A stretch of DNA of 64,000 nt from Rheinheimera sp. MM224 (GCF_947090785.1 NZ_OX352320.1:620001-684000), one strand, 5' to 3'. Shown: positions 9,599 to 18,685, counted from the first letter of the stretch. Translations and numbers: made by a program. The notes: generated by a model not told the origin, from the letters alone.

Positions 9599-10036
9599 AT
9601 GGTGTTTATGCAGCAATATATTGATTTTTTAAGTAATCATCCGTACCTGACCGCCGCTTGGGTGGCTTTATTTTTAGCCTTAATCGTCAGTTGGATTAAA
9701 TCCTTAACCTCTTCGGTAAAACAAATTACCCCAACTCAATTGACACTGATGGTGAACAGAGAAGATGCGACTGTCATCGATATCCGTGCTGACGCAGACT
9801 TTAAAAAGGGTCATATCACTGGTGCCCGTCAACTGACAACGGAACAAATCAACACTCAAGCTGTTGCAGGACTTGAAAACAAAAAAGACGCACCCATCAT
9901 AGTAGTCTGTCAGGCAGGTATGTCTGCACAAGGCGCAGCCGCAACATTGACCAAACAAGGCTTCACAAAAGTCTTTGTTTTACAGGGCGGCATGAATACC
10001 TGGACTGGTGCAAACCTGCCTGTGGTTAAAAAGTAA
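9599..10036 (+). CDS. yibN: Membrane-anchored rhodanese-like protein YibN
   Basis: This is a 145-residue protein with one N-terminal membrane segment (about 16-33) and a single rhodanese domain (about 45-140). The persulfide-accepting cysteine is Cys104 in VVCQAGMSAQ, so sulfurtransferase chemistry is possible. The physiological substrate is not known. Alternative start: an ATG at 9608 (residue 4) matches the N-terminus of E. coli YibN better, and no strong RBS decides between them. It leads the yibN-grxC-secB-gpsA cluster, with 19 bases to grxC. A TGN-extended or TATACT -10 near 9559-9564 may drive it. Confidence 0.9.
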   Translation: MVFMQQYIDFLSNHPYLTAAWVALFLALIVSWIKSLTSSVKQITPTQLTLMVNREDATVIDIRADADFKKGHITGARQLTTEQINTQAVAGLENKKDAPIIVVCQAGMSAQGAAATLTKQGFTKVFVLQGGMNTWTGANLPVVKK

Positions 10037-10055
10037 AACGTAAGTCGGAGCCCAG

Positions 10056-10313
10056 ATGGCACAAGTCACTATTTACACTAAGGCCTATTGTCCTTATTGT
10101 GTTCGCGCTAAGGCATTATTAGGCCAAAAAGGCGTGCAGTTTGACGAGATTAAAATCGATGAACAGCCAGAGTTGCGCCCAGCCATGATTGAACGTGCCA
10201 ATGGCCGTACCACAGTGCCGCAAATTTTTATTGGCGATACTCATGTAGGCGGTTGTGACGATCTTTTTGCACTGGAAAATGCCGGAACTTTGAATGCGAT
10301 GCTCTCTGCCTGA
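10056..10313 (+). CDS. grxC: Glutaredoxin 3
   Basis: This is a small dithiol glutaredoxin that uses glutathione to reduce protein disulfides and mixed disulfides in the cytoplasm. The active site is CPYC at residues 12-15 (TKAYCPYCVRAK), with the cis-Pro in TTVPQIFI and the glutathione-binding GGCDDL downstream. The length of 85 residues is standard (83 in E. coli). An RBS (CGGAG) lies 7 bases before the ATG. The neighbours secB and yibN are the same as in E. coli. Confidence 0.96.
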   Translation: MAQVTIYTKAYCPYCVRAKALLGQKGVQFDEIKIDEQPELRPAMIERANGRTTVPQIFIGDTHVGGCDDLFALENAGTLNAMLSA

Positions 10314-10365
10314 TTGCAGTGAGCTTTCCAGCTATCACTAAATATTATTAAAACTAGGATTTATC

Positions 10366-10839
10366 ATGGCCGAACAACAAGCCGCTGAACAATTTGCCAT
10401 CCAGCGTATTTATGTTAAAGACATTTCTTATGAGTCACCTAACGCGCCGGCAATTTTCCGTAAAGAGTGGCAGCCAGCTATTCAGTTAGACTTAGATACC
10501 CGCAGCGAAAAGTTAGACGACAATACTTTTGAAGTAGTGTTATCTCTGACTGTGACTGCTCGTCTTGAAGAAGAAGTGGCGTTTTTATGTGAAGTGCAAC
10601 AGGCTGGTATTTTCAGTGTGCCAGTGCTGGAAGATGCACAAATGGCGCATATGTTAGCCTCGTTCTGCCCAAACATTCTGTTCCCTTATGCCCGCGAAGC
10701 TGTGTCTAACCTGGTGAACCGCGGTACTTTCCCACAACTGAATCTGGCACCTGTAAATTTTGATGCCTTATTTGCTCAATATGTGCAAAAACGTCAGGCT
10801 GAAGCTCAGGCCCAGCAAGGCGTGACACAACATTCTTAA
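10366..10839 (+). CDS. secB: Protein-export chaperone SecB
   Basis: SecB is a cytosolic tetrameric chaperone that keeps preproteins unfolded and delivers them to SecA. Family motifs are [19 protein letters not shown] at the N-terminus, and [35 protein letters not shown] in the C-terminal half. The last residues ([12 protein letters not shown]) form the flexible tail. The length is 157 residues (155 in E. coli). Only one base separates its stop from the gpsA start, so the two are probably translationally coupled. Confidence 0.97.
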   Translation: MAEQQAAEQFAIQRIYVKDISYESPNAPAIFRKEWQPAIQLDLDTRSEKLDDNTFEVVLSLTVTARLEEEVAFLCEVQQAGIFSVPVLEDAQMAHMLASFCPNILFPYAREAVSNLVNRGTFPQLNLAPVNFDALFAQYVQKRQAEAQAQQGVTQHS

Positions 10840-10840
10840 G

Positions 10841-11839
10841 ATGAACGCTGCAATTGCTGTGTTAGGGGCGGGCTCGTACGGGACCGCCCTTGCCATTTCA
10901 CTGGCGCGGAATGGTAATCCAACCCTGTTGTGGGGCCGGAACGCGGACGATATTCGCGTGATGACCGAACAACGGATGAATCAGCGGTATTTGCCGGACA
11001 TCCGCTTGCCTGATTCTTTGGCTGTGACTGATGATCTGGCGTATGCGGTAGGTTCATGCCGGGATCTTTTATTGTCTGTGCCCAGTCATGCGTTTGCCGA
11101 CACGCTAAGACAAATTAAACCTTATTTACAGCCTCATGCTCGTGTAGCCTGGGCTACCAAAGGTCTGGAGCCGGAAACTGGTCGTTTGCTGCAGGATGTG
11201 GCCAAAGAGATCCTCGGCGAAGAAGTCTCCTTAGCTGTATTGTCAGGACCAACTTTTGCCAAAGAACTGGCCAAAGGTTTGCCAACAGCTATTTCGTTGT
11301 CTTCTACAGATCCTGAATTTATTACTACCTTATCCGATTTGTTGCATTGCACTAAAACATTCAGGGTCTATACCAATCCTGATTTTATTGGCGTGCAACT
11401 CGGTGGTGCTGTGAAAAACGTCATCGCCATAGGTGCCGGTATGGCTGATGGGATTGGCTTTGGTGCTAATGCCCGTACCGCTTTGATTACCCGTGGTTTA
11501 ACGGAAATGTGCCGTTTAGGTTGCGCCTTAGGTGCGAAAAAAGAAACCTTTATGGGCATGGCGGGTTTAGGTGATTTAGTTTTAACCTGCACCGACAACC
11601 AATCCCGTAACAGACGTTTTGGTTTGTTATTAGGTGAAGGTAAGGGTGTTGAAGAAGCCATGACGACCATAGGTCAGGTGGTGGAAGGTTATCGTAATGC
11701 CAAGGAAGTCTTTAATCTGGCGCAACGTGTTGGTGTGGAAATGCCTATAACAGAGCAAATTTACCAGGTGTTGTATCAGGGCAAAGATGCCCGTTTAGCA
11801 GCGATGGATCTACTAGGCCGCGAAAAACGCGACGAATAA
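10841..11839 (+). CDS. gpsA: Glycerol-3-phosphate dehydrogenase [NAD(P)+]
   Basis: GpsA reduces dihydroxyacetone phosphate to sn-glycerol-3-phosphate, the backbone for phospholipids. The dinucleotide-binding motif GAGSYGT is at residues 9-15. The [21 protein letters not shown] and [17 protein letters not shown] motifs follow, the last carrying the catalytic Lys, and then GLGDLVLTC. The length of 332 residues is close to E. coli (339). It ends the yibN-grxC-secB-gpsA cluster. In E. coli cysE follows, but here a repeat array and a converging sensor gene take that place. Confidence 0.97.
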   Translation: MNAAIAVLGAGSYGTALAISLARNGNPTLLWGRNADDIRVMTEQRMNQRYLPDIRLPDSLAVTDDLAYAVGSCRDLLLSVPSHAFADTLRQIKPYLQPHARVAWATKGLEPETGRLLQDVAKEILGEEVSLAVLSGPTFAKELAKGLPTAISLSSTDPEFITTLSDLLHCTKTFRVYTNPDFIGVQLGGAVKNVIAIGAGMADGIGFGANARTALITRGLTEMCRLGCALGAKKETFMGMAGLGDLVLTCTDNQSRNRRFGLLLGEGKGVEEAMTTIGQVVEGYRNAKEVFNLAQRVGVEMPITEQIYQVLYQGKDARLAAMDLLGREKRDE

Positions 11840-11840
11840 T

Positions 11841-11965
11841 TTCCCCGTCGTATTTGGCGCCGCAGCGTTGTTGACCGCACTCTCTCGCCCCAGTCGCATA
11901 GGACAACTATGCTCCTGGGGTCTCGTTCCTTTGTCGCCTAGCTGCAACACCAACTACTTAGGGTA
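11841..11965 (+). repeat. Palindromic intergenic repeat, copy 1
   Basis: This is an imperfect palindrome of about 125 bases starting 2 bases after the gpsA stop. The core hairpin at 11888-11920 pairs CCCCAGTCGCATAG with CTATGCTCCTGGGG around a short loop. Outer arms (CGCAGC on the left, GCTGCAAC on the right, then GGGTA) can also pair. A second copy follows head-to-tail at a period of 141 bases, and a third lies at 31885-32007. No open reading frame of note is inside. It may act as a structured RNA end for gpsA (inference). Confidence 0.85.
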
Positions 11966-11970
11966 AACGG

Positions 11971-12106
11971 CCGTCGTCCTTGAAGCTGCAGCTTTGTTGC
12001 CTGCACCTGCTTTTAAGGTAAGAGTATCGCCCCAGTCGCATAGATTGCTATGCTCCTGGGGTCTCGTTCCTTTGTCGCCTAGCAGCAACACCAACTACTT
12101 AGGGTA
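11971..12106 (+). repeat. Palindromic intergenic repeat, copy 2
   Basis: This is the second head-to-tail copy. Its core hairpin at 12030-12061 has the same CGCCCCAGTCGCATAG arm as copy 1. The right half and the inter-unit spacer AAACGGCCGTCGT are almost identical to copy 1, with one visible substitution (CTAGCAGC against CTAGCTGC). Its left half is different, with extra sequence (TTTTAAGGTAAGAG) before the core. This points to a recent unit duplication combined with older divergence. Confidence 0.85.
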
Positions 12107-12110
12107 AACG

Positions 12111-12157
12111 GCCGTCGTATTTGACGCCGCAGCTTTGTTGGCTGCGTGCTTTCGCCC
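12111..12157 (+). repeat. Palindromic intergenic repeat, truncated third unit
   Basis: Only the left arm (GCCGTCGTATTTGACGCCGCAGC, then TTGTTGGCTGCG) is present before unrelated sequence. It continues the tandem array and stops before the core hairpin. The remaining sequence to 12199 holds a short GC-rich inverted repeat (see separate entry) and nothing else recognisable. Confidence 0.7.
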
Positions 12158-12180
12158 GAATTGAATTGGAATTTGAGACG

Positions 12181-12199
12181 TGCGGGGCAAGCCCGGCCC
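12181..12199. repeat. GC-rich inverted repeat abutting a stop codon
   Basis: GGGGCAAGCCCGGCCCC can fold as a GGGGC/GCCCC stem. It lies directly beside the stop of the minus-strand sensor gene and has no T-tract, so it is a weak terminator candidate. It may be a fragment of another dispersed repeat. Confidence 0.4.
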
Positions 12200-15100
12200 C
12201 TACCTCTGGTTTTCGCTTTTCGGTTCTTTATCCAGCAGCAAAGCGATTTGCTCAGCTTGCACTGGCGGACTGAATAAGTAACCCTGAACAACTTCGCAAC
12301 CCATCACATGCAGCAAATAGGCCTGCATTTCAGTTTCGACACCTTCTGCAACTACCGCAATTTTCAGATAGCCTGCCAACCGGATAATGGTGGAGGTGAT
12401 ATTACGGTCTTGCTCGGATGTATCCATATCCTTGATAAAAGCCCGATCAATTTTTAAGGTGTCGATAGGGAAACGTTTCAGGTAACCCAACGACGAATAA
12501 CCTGTACCAAAATCATCCAGCGCCAGCGTAAAGCCCATGGCTTTCAATTGATGCATCATTTCAAGGCAATGATCTGCATCACGCATCATGGCTGTTTCGG
12601 TGATTTCCAGCTCAAGCAAACTGGCATCCAGTTGATAGTGCTGCAGTTCTTGTTGTAAGAAATCCAGTAAATCAGGTTGCTGTAGTTGCTGTACGGACAG
12701 ATTCACCGCAACCCGACCCCGCATCCGGCCTTGTTGTTGCCACTGCTGAATTTGGGCGCAGACCTGACTGAATACCAGACGGTCCAACTGAATAATCACG
12801 CCATTTTCTTCGGCAATAGGGATAAACATCACAGGGGAAACCAGACCCCTGGCTGGGTTATGCCAGCGGCATAAGGCTTCATAACCCACTATGGTATTGC
12901 TGCCAACATTGTATTTAGGTTGATACACCACTTTAAATTCGCCCTGACTGATACCACGCCATAAATCACTTTCCAAAGCCAGGTATTCAGGAGTGCGTTG
13001 CAGCATCTTGTCATTAAAGAACTGGGCGTTGTTGCGCCCCATTTGTTTGGCATGATGCAGGGCCGTATCAGCGCTTCGCAGCAATATATCTGAAGATCGA
13101 CCATCGTCGGGGTAAACAGCTATACCAATACTGGCGGTCAGAGTGATCTCCAGATCGCCAAGCGACAGCGGCTGACGGATGTGTAACAGCAATTGGAGGC
13201 TCAGGCGGTTTAACAACAGATCAAATTGTTCAACACTAAAATGGGATGGCACCAGAATGGCAAACTCATCCACGCCTAATTTCGCCAGAATATAGCCAGA
13301 CGGCAGTTGTTTTTGCAGGCGTTCAGCCACCATTTTCAGCAACTGATTGCCGCTATCATGACCTAATGAATCGTTAATTTTGGCGAAGCGATCTAAATCG
13401 ACCAGTAACACGGCAAAGTGTGGAAAACGGCTGCTGCAGCTGTAAAAGGCTCTGTCCAGATGCTCCAAAAATAAAGCACGATTGGGCAACTGGGTCAGTG
13501 GATCTCTGGTACTGAGTTTACGCAACTCACGTTCATTCAGTTTACGATTAGTCACATCGGAGAAGATCGCAAGATAAAGTTTCGGTTCCTGCGCGCCTTT
13601 ACCTGACAATAAAGTGATAGCTAATGACAAAGCAAAACTATCACCATTGGCTTTTTTACTCCAGACTTCACCACGCCAGAAGCTGAATTGTTGCAGCTGT
13701 TGCACTATGGTTTTTAGCAGCTCCGTCTGATGTCCTTGAGCTGTGTACAGCTGTAAGGTTTGACCTTCCATCTGTTTGGCATCAAAGCCCGTGATCTGGC
13801 AAAAGGCCTGATTTACTTTTTCGATACGCAGTTGCTCGTCACCTAACCAGACAGCATCCTGAGTATTGTCGAACAGGGAGCTGATCATTAACTGCTGCTC
13901 AAGCCTCTGATGCAAGCGGTTTTGATGCACACGGTAGCGCCATAACAACAAAGCAAGCATGACCACGGATAAAAATAACATCAGCCATAACCAGCTTTGT
14001 TGGATCCACCAGTAGCGATTAAACTGCAGCTGATATTCTCCGGCCTGTTGCCAGTTCATACCATCCTGACTGGCTTCGACAGACAACTGATACAGGCCAC
14101 TATTGTCCAGTTGCAATTTAAAATGGCGCTGAGGATAGGTCAGCATCAGAGCAGGCGCCTTGTCCAGACTATAACGGAAGTAATTCCATTGTTTGCCTGC
14201 GGTAGGATAATGGCTGACACGAAACTCCAGTTCAGGACCCCAGCTGTCGACTTGCAGCAGATGTTCCTGTTGTTTCAGATGTTGGCCATTTTCGGCAATA
14301 AGCTCAAGGCGCAACGGGTTAGCTACGGTTGAGGTTTTGTATTGCGCCTGTGGCAATTGATAGCGGCTGATGGAGCTATTGATCAGCAGTTGGTTACTGG
14401 TTTGCCAGGCTTGAAATGGCAGCAATAACTCACCCTGATTCAGTTGCCACTGCAACAGAGAGTTGTCTTTCAGATCCAGCAAACTTAACTGCTGTCTGGA
14501 CCAAAGCCAGAGCTGTTGATCCTGCTTTAGCATATGTTGTTGTTGCCAGGGCACCTGCCACTTGTTTTGGAGTGACAAGGTTAACTTCGTATTATTTTGC
14601 ATTGTCTTATAGTGATACAGCTGATCCGGTGTCAGCAGCCATAAGTCGTCTTGCTCCGGCACTAGATCCAGAATTTGACGCACATCCAGGCAAGGTGGCT
14701 GGTCACAAGAGCTGATATCGTAGGTGCGCAGCTGTTGCTCAGCCAACTGATAAGAGTAAAGTCTGTTACTGCCTGCGAGCCATAATTGCCCTGGTTGATA
14801 ACGTACTAAAAACCAACCGGCCTGATCGCTAAGTAAAGCTGCTTTGTCAGACCCGAGCTCCCATTGCCATAACCCCTGATGCGTCAGATACCAGAATTTA
14901 TCATCAGCTACTGCCAGGTCCACTACAGGTTCTTGTACCACGGATAGCCACTGTTTCGTTTGGTCGTTATAACGCCATACTTGCTGGCCTACCCACACGA
15001 AATACTGTTGGTGTTGCCAGAGTTTCTTCACTTGATCCAGAGCAAAAGGAAAAGCTAAAGAGAGTTGCTGATCCGGTTTGGGGTTAACCGCCATCAGTTG

Positions 15101-16090
15101 TTGTTGCTCCACCTGCCAGCTTTGATTTTTATTGTCCTGTAGCAGGGGATGTCCGCTTGCCTGCACTGCCAAAGCAGATGACTGAGCTAACGCCAGAGCT
15201 CCACCTGAGTCTGCCAGCCAGACGTTCTGGTGACGATCCGCAAATAACTGTACCCAGGGTTGTGCTAATGGCTGGGTTTGCCAGAGCCCGGTTTCGGGTT
15301 GATATAAGTACAATTTTTGTGCTGACAATAACCAAACCTGGCCCAGCGGATCGACCTCCAGGGCTGTAGCATAAAAACTCTCTGGTGTGGCAACCAGTTG
15401 AAGCTGTTGTTCTTTTAACTGATAAAGCTTTTGATTTTGCGCAAGTAACCACAGCTGTTGGTCTGGTCCCAAAGCTAAATCGGTTTGCTGTGGCAAATTC
15501 ACCGGATAATGTTGCCAGGTTTGGCTGACTAAATCGTAACGGGCTAACTTGGCATCTTCAGACCATAACCATAACGACACGCCATCACTAATGCCCTGAG
15601 TCCAACCTGCCGCTGTATTACTGCTACGCCATAATAATCTGGCATCGGTTGATTCCGCAGACCATTGCCAGATTTCCTGCTCAGTTAAAATAAGCGGAAC
15701 TGCGCCAGCTGTTAAAAATAGCGCTTTGATAGGCTCTTTGCTTTGCCAAATCTGGCGGAACACAGCGCTTTTTTGATCAAATAACCAAAGTTGATCAACG
15801 CTGGCCAGCCACAATTGATGTTGATCCAGAGTCAATAGCTGGACTAACGCCTGTGTTTGTAATTCGTCGGGTAAAGTGTAGGACTGATGTTCATGACCAT
15901 CAAAACGGTGCAGCTGGGTGCTGGTGCTCCACCACAATAAACCTGATTTATCCTGAGTAAAGAGCTCAATGGCTAAATGCTGCGACTGACGTGAGTGCAC
16001 CATAGGTTGCACTTGCAAATAGGCGTGAAGACCACTGCTGCAGCAGACAAGCCAAAGCGCCAGACAAAGTTTAAGGCAACGCAGCAGCAT
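12200..16090 (-). CDS. Membrane sensor with beta-propeller, PAS, degenerate GGDEF and EAL domains
   Basis: This is a 1296-residue signalling protein. A signal peptide (about 1-24) precedes a large periplasmic region of WL/QLW-rich repeats resembling the two-component-regulator beta-propeller (about 30-590). A Y_Y_Y-like domain (about 610-680) follows, with one membrane segment (about 685-705). Cytoplasmic domains are PAS (about 730-845), GGDEF (about 865-1025) and EAL (about 1040-1285). The GGDEF signature reads GVDEF near residue 940, so cyclase activity is doubtful. The EAL domain is intact: YEALCRW, NLSVQQL, ELEITET, LDDFGTGYSS, KIDRAFI, AEGVET, QGYLF. The likely activity is c-di-GMP hydrolysis controlled by an unknown periplasmic ligand (inference). 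It stands where cysE is in E. coli and converges on gpsA. Confidence 0.88.
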   Translation of the reverse strand: MLLRCLKLCLALWLVCCSSGLHAYLQVQPMVHSRQSQHLAIELFTQDKSGLLWWSTSTQLHRFDGHEHQSYTLPDELQTQALVQLLTLDQHQLWLASVDQLWLFDQKSAVFRQIWQSKEPIKALFLTAGAVPLILTEQEIWQWSAESTDARLLWRSSNTAAGWTQGISDGVSLWLWSEDAKLARYDLVSQTWQHYPVNLPQQTDLALGPDQQLWLLAQNQKLYQLKEQQLQLVATPESFYATALEVDPLGQVWLLSAQKLYLYQPETGLWQTQPLAQPWVQLFADRHQNVWLADSGGALALAQSSALAVQASGHPLLQDNKNQSWQVEQQQLMAVNPKPDQQLSLAFPFALDQVKKLWQHQQYFVWVGQQVWRYNDQTKQWLSVVQEPVVDLAVADDKFWYLTHQGLWQWELGSDKAALLSDQAGWFLVRYQPGQLWLAGSNRLYSYQLAEQQLRTYDISSCDQPPCLDVRQILDLVPEQDDLWLLTPDQLYHYKTMQNNTKLTLSLQNKWQVPWQQQHMLKQDQQLWLWSRQQLSLLDLKDNSLLQWQLNQGELLLPFQAWQTSNQLLINSSISRYQLPQAQYKTSTVANPLRLELIAENGQHLKQQEHLLQVDSWGPELEFRVSHYPTAGKQWNYFRYSLDKAPALMLTYPQRHFKLQLDNSGLYQLSVEASQDGMNWQQAGEYQLQFNRYWWIQQSWLWLMLFLSVVMLALLLWRYRVHQNRLHQRLEQQLMISSLFDNTQDAVWLGDEQLRIEKVNQAFCQITGFDAKQMEGQTLQLYTAQGHQTELLKTIVQQLQQFSFWRGEVWSKKANGDSFALSLAITLLSGKGAQEPKLYLAIFSDVTNRKLNERELRKLSTRDPLTQLPNRALFLEHLDRAFYSCSSRFPHFAVLLVDLDRFAKINDSLGHDSGNQLLKMVAERLQKQLPSGYILAKLGVDEFAILVPSHFSVEQFDLLLNRLSLQLLLHIRQPLSLGDLEITLTASIGIAVYPDDGRSSDILLRSADTALHHAKQMGRNNAQFFNDKMLQRTPEYLALESDLWRGISQGEFKVVYQPKYNVGSNTIVGYEALCRWHNPARGLVSPVMFIPIAEENGVIIQLDRLVFSQVCAQIQQWQQQGRMRGRVAVNLSVQQLQQPDLLDFLQQELQHYQLDASLLELEITETAMMRDADHCLEMMHQLKAMGFTLALDDFGTGYSSLGYLKRFPIDTLKIDRAFIKDMDTSEQDRNITSTIIRLAGYLKIAVVAEGVETEMQAYLLHVMGCEVVQGYLFSPPVQAEQIALLLDKEPKSENQR

Positions 16091-16184
16091 CTGAATTCAT
16101 TCCCCAGGCAATCTTTTATTAAAAATACTGATAAATCAGCAAGCTGAGTAACACTATAGCTCTATGCTTTAAAGCTTGGCAAAC

Positions 16185-16652
16185 TCAGGCTCTGGCACCT
16201 GCATAACCCAGCTGGCGCCATGATTCATAAACAAATACCGACACTGCGTTGGATAAGTTCATTGAACGGCTGTCTGGTGTCATCGGAATTCGTAGCCACT
16301 GATCTTTTGGCAAGGTTGCCAGCAGATCTGCAGGCAAACCACGGCTTTCAGGGCCAAATACCAAGGCATCACCTAATTGGTATGCTGCATCACTGTGGTG
16401 ATTGCTGCCTTTGGTGGTGCAGGCGAAAACCCGCGTTGGCTTGATGTCGGCTAAAAAGGCGTCGAAATTGGCATGGCGTTTCACATCGGCAAATTCGTGA
16501 TAGTCCAGGCCTGCTCTTTTAATGCGTTTGTCATCCCAGGCAAAACCCAATGGCTCAATTAAATGCAGGCGAAAGCCTGTATTGGCACAAAGGCGGATAA
16601 TATTGCCGGTATTAGGCGGGATTTCAGGTTCATATAACACTATGTCTAACAT
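16185..16652 (-). CDS. trmL: tRNA (cytidine/uridine-2'-O-)-methyltransferase TrmL
   Basis: TrmL is a SPOUT-fold enzyme that 2'-O-methylates the wobble base of tRNA-Leu isoacceptors. Family motifs are [21 protein letters not shown] at the N-terminus, [11 protein letters not shown] in the knot and [22 protein letters not shown] at the C-terminus. The frame is open upstream to 16703, but the ATG at 16652 gives [17 protein letters not shown] and 155 residues, matching the family (157 in E. coli). A GGAAAT stretch precedes it at a reasonable distance. It is divergent from fieF. Confidence 0.94.
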   Translation of the reverse strand: MLDIVLYEPEIPPNTGNIIRLCANTGFRLHLIEPLGFAWDDKRIKRAGLDYHEFADVKRHANFDAFLADIKPTRVFACTTKGSNHHSDAAYQLGDALVFGPESRGLPADLLATLPKDQWLRIPMTPDSRSMNLSNAVSVFVYESWRQLGYAGARA

Positions 16653-16675
16653 GATGATTTCCAGTATCTGAAGCA

Positions 16676-16704
16676 CTGTGAGTGTATCAAAATTGGCGTA
16701 CAAT
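16676..16704 (+). promoter_or_regulatory. Candidate promoter for fieF
   Basis: CTGTGA at 16676-16681 and TACAAT at 16699-16704 are separated by 17 bases. The -35 is weak. If this is the promoter, transcription starts near 16711, just before the first in-frame ATG, which favours the downstream TTG as the fieF start. Confidence 0.3.
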
Positions 16705-16745
16705 GCCTATGGATGCTGATAACTAAACAGGCTGGAGTGAGCACT

Positions 16746-17648
16746 TTGAGCAAGCAAACTACACAGAACGATTATCAACTTTGGGTCAAACGCTCAGGTT
16801 ATCTGACGCTGAGTATTGCCTTAACCATCTTGCTGCTGAAATTCAGCGCAGTGCTGGCGACCAATTCCAGTTCTGTGCTGGCTTCTTTTACTGACGCATC
16901 CATGGATTTACTGGTCTCGGTATTGAATTTCGCTGTGCTGCGTTATGCCTTGCGTCCTGCTGATGACAATCATGGTTTTGGTCATGGTAAAGCTGAAGCT
17001 GTGATGGCCTTGTTACAAGCCGCCTTTTTAACTGGTGCTGCTGTGTTATTGCTGACACAAACCTTCAGTCGTTTTAATCAGACTGAAGTGGTGCAGCAAC
17101 TGGAATTTGGTATGTGGATCACTGTGCTTTGTGCGCTACTAACCCTGACTCTGGTAATGGCACAGCGCTGGATTATTCAGCGCACCGGCTCTTTAGCTGT
17201 CAAGGCCGATTTACTGCACTACCGCAGTGATTTGTTGATGAACCTGCTGGTACTGGTCGCGTTGTTTCTGGCAAGTCAAAACTTCCTCTGGGTGGATAAT
17301 CTGGTGGCGGTGCTGATTTGTGGGTATTTACTTTACAGTGCTTTTGAGCTTGCCAAAGAAGCATTGCAGCATTTACTGGACGAGCAATTACCTGCTGAAC
17401 AGCTGACACGTATAGAGCGGACCTTACTGACTCAAGCTGAAATTTTGGCGGTAGAGCAGTTAAAAACCCGTCAGGCAGGGCCTTATGTATTTATTCAGCT
17501 GCGGCTGGTATTGCAGGATGATTTATCTTTGCTGGCAGCTCATGCCATTGTGGATCAGGCCGAGCAGCAACTGATGGCTCTCTATAAACAAGCCGAAGTT
17601 ATTATTCATGCCGAACCTTATTCAGAATCCGAACTGAAGCGGAAGTGA
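16746..17648 (+). CDS. fieF: Cation-efflux pump FieF (CDF family)
   Basis: FieF is a proton-driven exporter of Fe2+/Zn2+ and other divalent cations in the inner membrane. It has six membrane segments and a cytoplasmic C-terminal domain. The metal-site residues are present as DASMD (D-x3-D) in TM2 and HYRSD (H-x3-D) in TM5. The PADDNHGFGHGKAEA motif between TM2 and TM3 is diagnostic. The frame is open from an ATG at 16713, but a TTG at 16746 has GGAG 8 bases upstream and yields exactly 300 residues, the length of E. coli FieF. In E. coli it also neighbours the cpx genes. Its 3' end is part of a 47-base imperfect duplication. Confidence 0.92.
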   Translation: MSKQTTQNDYQLWVKRSGYLTLSIALTILLLKFSAVLATNSSSVLASFTDASMDLLVSVLNFAVLRYALRPADDNHGFGHGKAEAVMALLQAAFLTGAAVLLLTQTFSRFNQTEVVQQLEFGMWITVLCALLTLTLVMAQRWIIQRTGSLAVKADLLHYRSDLLMNLLVLVALFLASQNFLWVDNLVAVLICGYLLYSAFELAKEALQHLLDEQLPAEQLTRIERTLLTQAEILAVEQLKTRQAGPYVFIQLRLVLQDDLSLLAAHAIVDQAEQQLMALYKQAEVIIHAEPYSESELKRK

Positions 17649-17688
17649 TTATTCACGCTGATCCTCGTATTCAGAATCCGAGCTGAAG
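17601..17688. repeat. Imperfect 47-base tandem duplication joining fieF and pldB 3' ends
   Basis: ATTATTCATGCCGAACCTTA plus TTCAGAATCCGAACTGAAG (17601-17639) recurs with a few changes at 17648-17688. The first unit encodes the FieF C-terminus; the second contains the pldB stop and encodes its last residues on the opposite strand. Confidence 0.8.
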
Positions 17689-18675
17689 AACAAAACGGTT
17701 GAGCGCGGTGAATAACTGATTACGTAGCGGGTCGCTTTCAAAAATAATCTCATGCAAAGCACCCTGAATGTTTACCAGTTCACAAGGTTGCCCTTGTTGT
17801 AAGTGTTTCTGCTGATAAAGTTGCTGCATTTGGTTATCCACCACAGGGTCTTCTGTTGCCTGAACAATCAACTGGGGCAAGGCCAGAACCGGGGCCTTTT
17901 GCAATGCCTTGATGGCCAGCAGGGATTGTTGTAACCAACGGCTGGAAACCCCACCCAACTGCAGTTCAGCGTGAGTTTGATAGATCTGACGAAATTGCTG
18001 ATAACGTACTGCGCTGTGAGTCAGATGATTGCCGGTAAAGGGCTTATCCAGATAAGGTTTTTGCCCCGGAAAATAGCGGCTTTGTCTGCCGCATAAATTA
18101 TTCAGTGTCGTAATCAGGCTCACCAGGGTTGTCGCTACTATTTTTGGCAAAGGTTTACTTTGAATGCCAAACATAGGCGAGCAATAAACAGCACCGCTAA
18201 AACCATGTTTACTATGCTGCTGTAGGTAGCGGCATAAAATAGCACTGCCCATGGAGTGCGCTAACCCCAAAAGCGGAGCTTGTTGCTTTGGCACTATATG
18301 CTGTTCTAGCCAGAGCGCGAAGTCCTGCACATAATGCTGAAAATCAGCCACATCACCTAAATGCCGATCCGCATTGATCCTGTCTGACGCTCCTTGACCT
18401 CTGTGATCAATCAGATGCACAGTAAAACCTGCCTGATACAAATCAAAGCAGAATTCCTGATACTTCTGACCTGCTTCAATACGTCCCGGAGACAGCACTA
18501 TTTCAGCTCGTGGCGCTGAATGGCGGAAGCTGCTGTAACAAATCCGGGTTTGATCAAAACTGAAAAAAGACTGATGTTGACCTTGTTGCCAGAACTGCTG
18601 CAGAACTGGTAATGCCAATACAAGTTGATCTTCAGTAAAACTGGCCGACAAAGGTTTATGTGATAGTGCAGACAA
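17671..18675 (-). CDS. pldB: Alpha/beta hydrolase, lysophospholipase L2-like
   Basis: This 334-residue hydrolase resembles PldB, which removes acyl chains from lysophospholipids. The oxyanion/dehydrogenase-like strand VHLIDHRGQGASD and the nucleophile elbow LGLAHSMGSA are clear. The elbow reads A-H-S-M-G instead of G-H-S-M-G, a mild variation. The acid (EDPVVD) and base (ALHEIIFE) regions follow. The gene starts 10 bases after cpxA and is on the same strand, suggesting a cpxR-cpxA-pldB operon. The last residues (LQLGF) are encoded inside a tandem duplication shared with the end of fieF. Substrate preference is inferred only from the family. Confidence 0.85.
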   Translation of the reverse strand: MSALSHKPLSASFTEDQLVLALPVLQQFWQQGQHQSFFSFDQTRICYSSFRHSAPRAEIVLSPGRIEAGQKYQEFCFDLYQAGFTVHLIDHRGQGASDRINADRHLGDVADFQHYVQDFALWLEQHIVPKQQAPLLGLAHSMGSAILCRYLQQHSKHGFSGAVYCSPMFGIQSKPLPKIVATTLVSLITTLNNLCGRQSRYFPGQKPYLDKPFTGNHLTHSAVRYQQFRQIYQTHAELQLGGVSSRWLQQSLLAIKALQKAPVLALPQLIVQATEDPVVDNQMQQLYQQKHLQQGQPCELVNIQGALHEIIFESDPLRNQLFTALNRFVLQLGF

Positions 18676-18685
18676 TCAAAGATCC

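Noticed and set aside
11841..12157. CRISPR array
   Set aside because: The units are about 140 bases with internal palindromes and only two and a half copies; there are no short unique spacers and no cas genes.
12200..16090. Numerous long open frames on the plus strand inside the sensor gene
   Set aside because: They lack RBS and family sequence and run antisense to a complete, domain-rich frame, so they are shadows.
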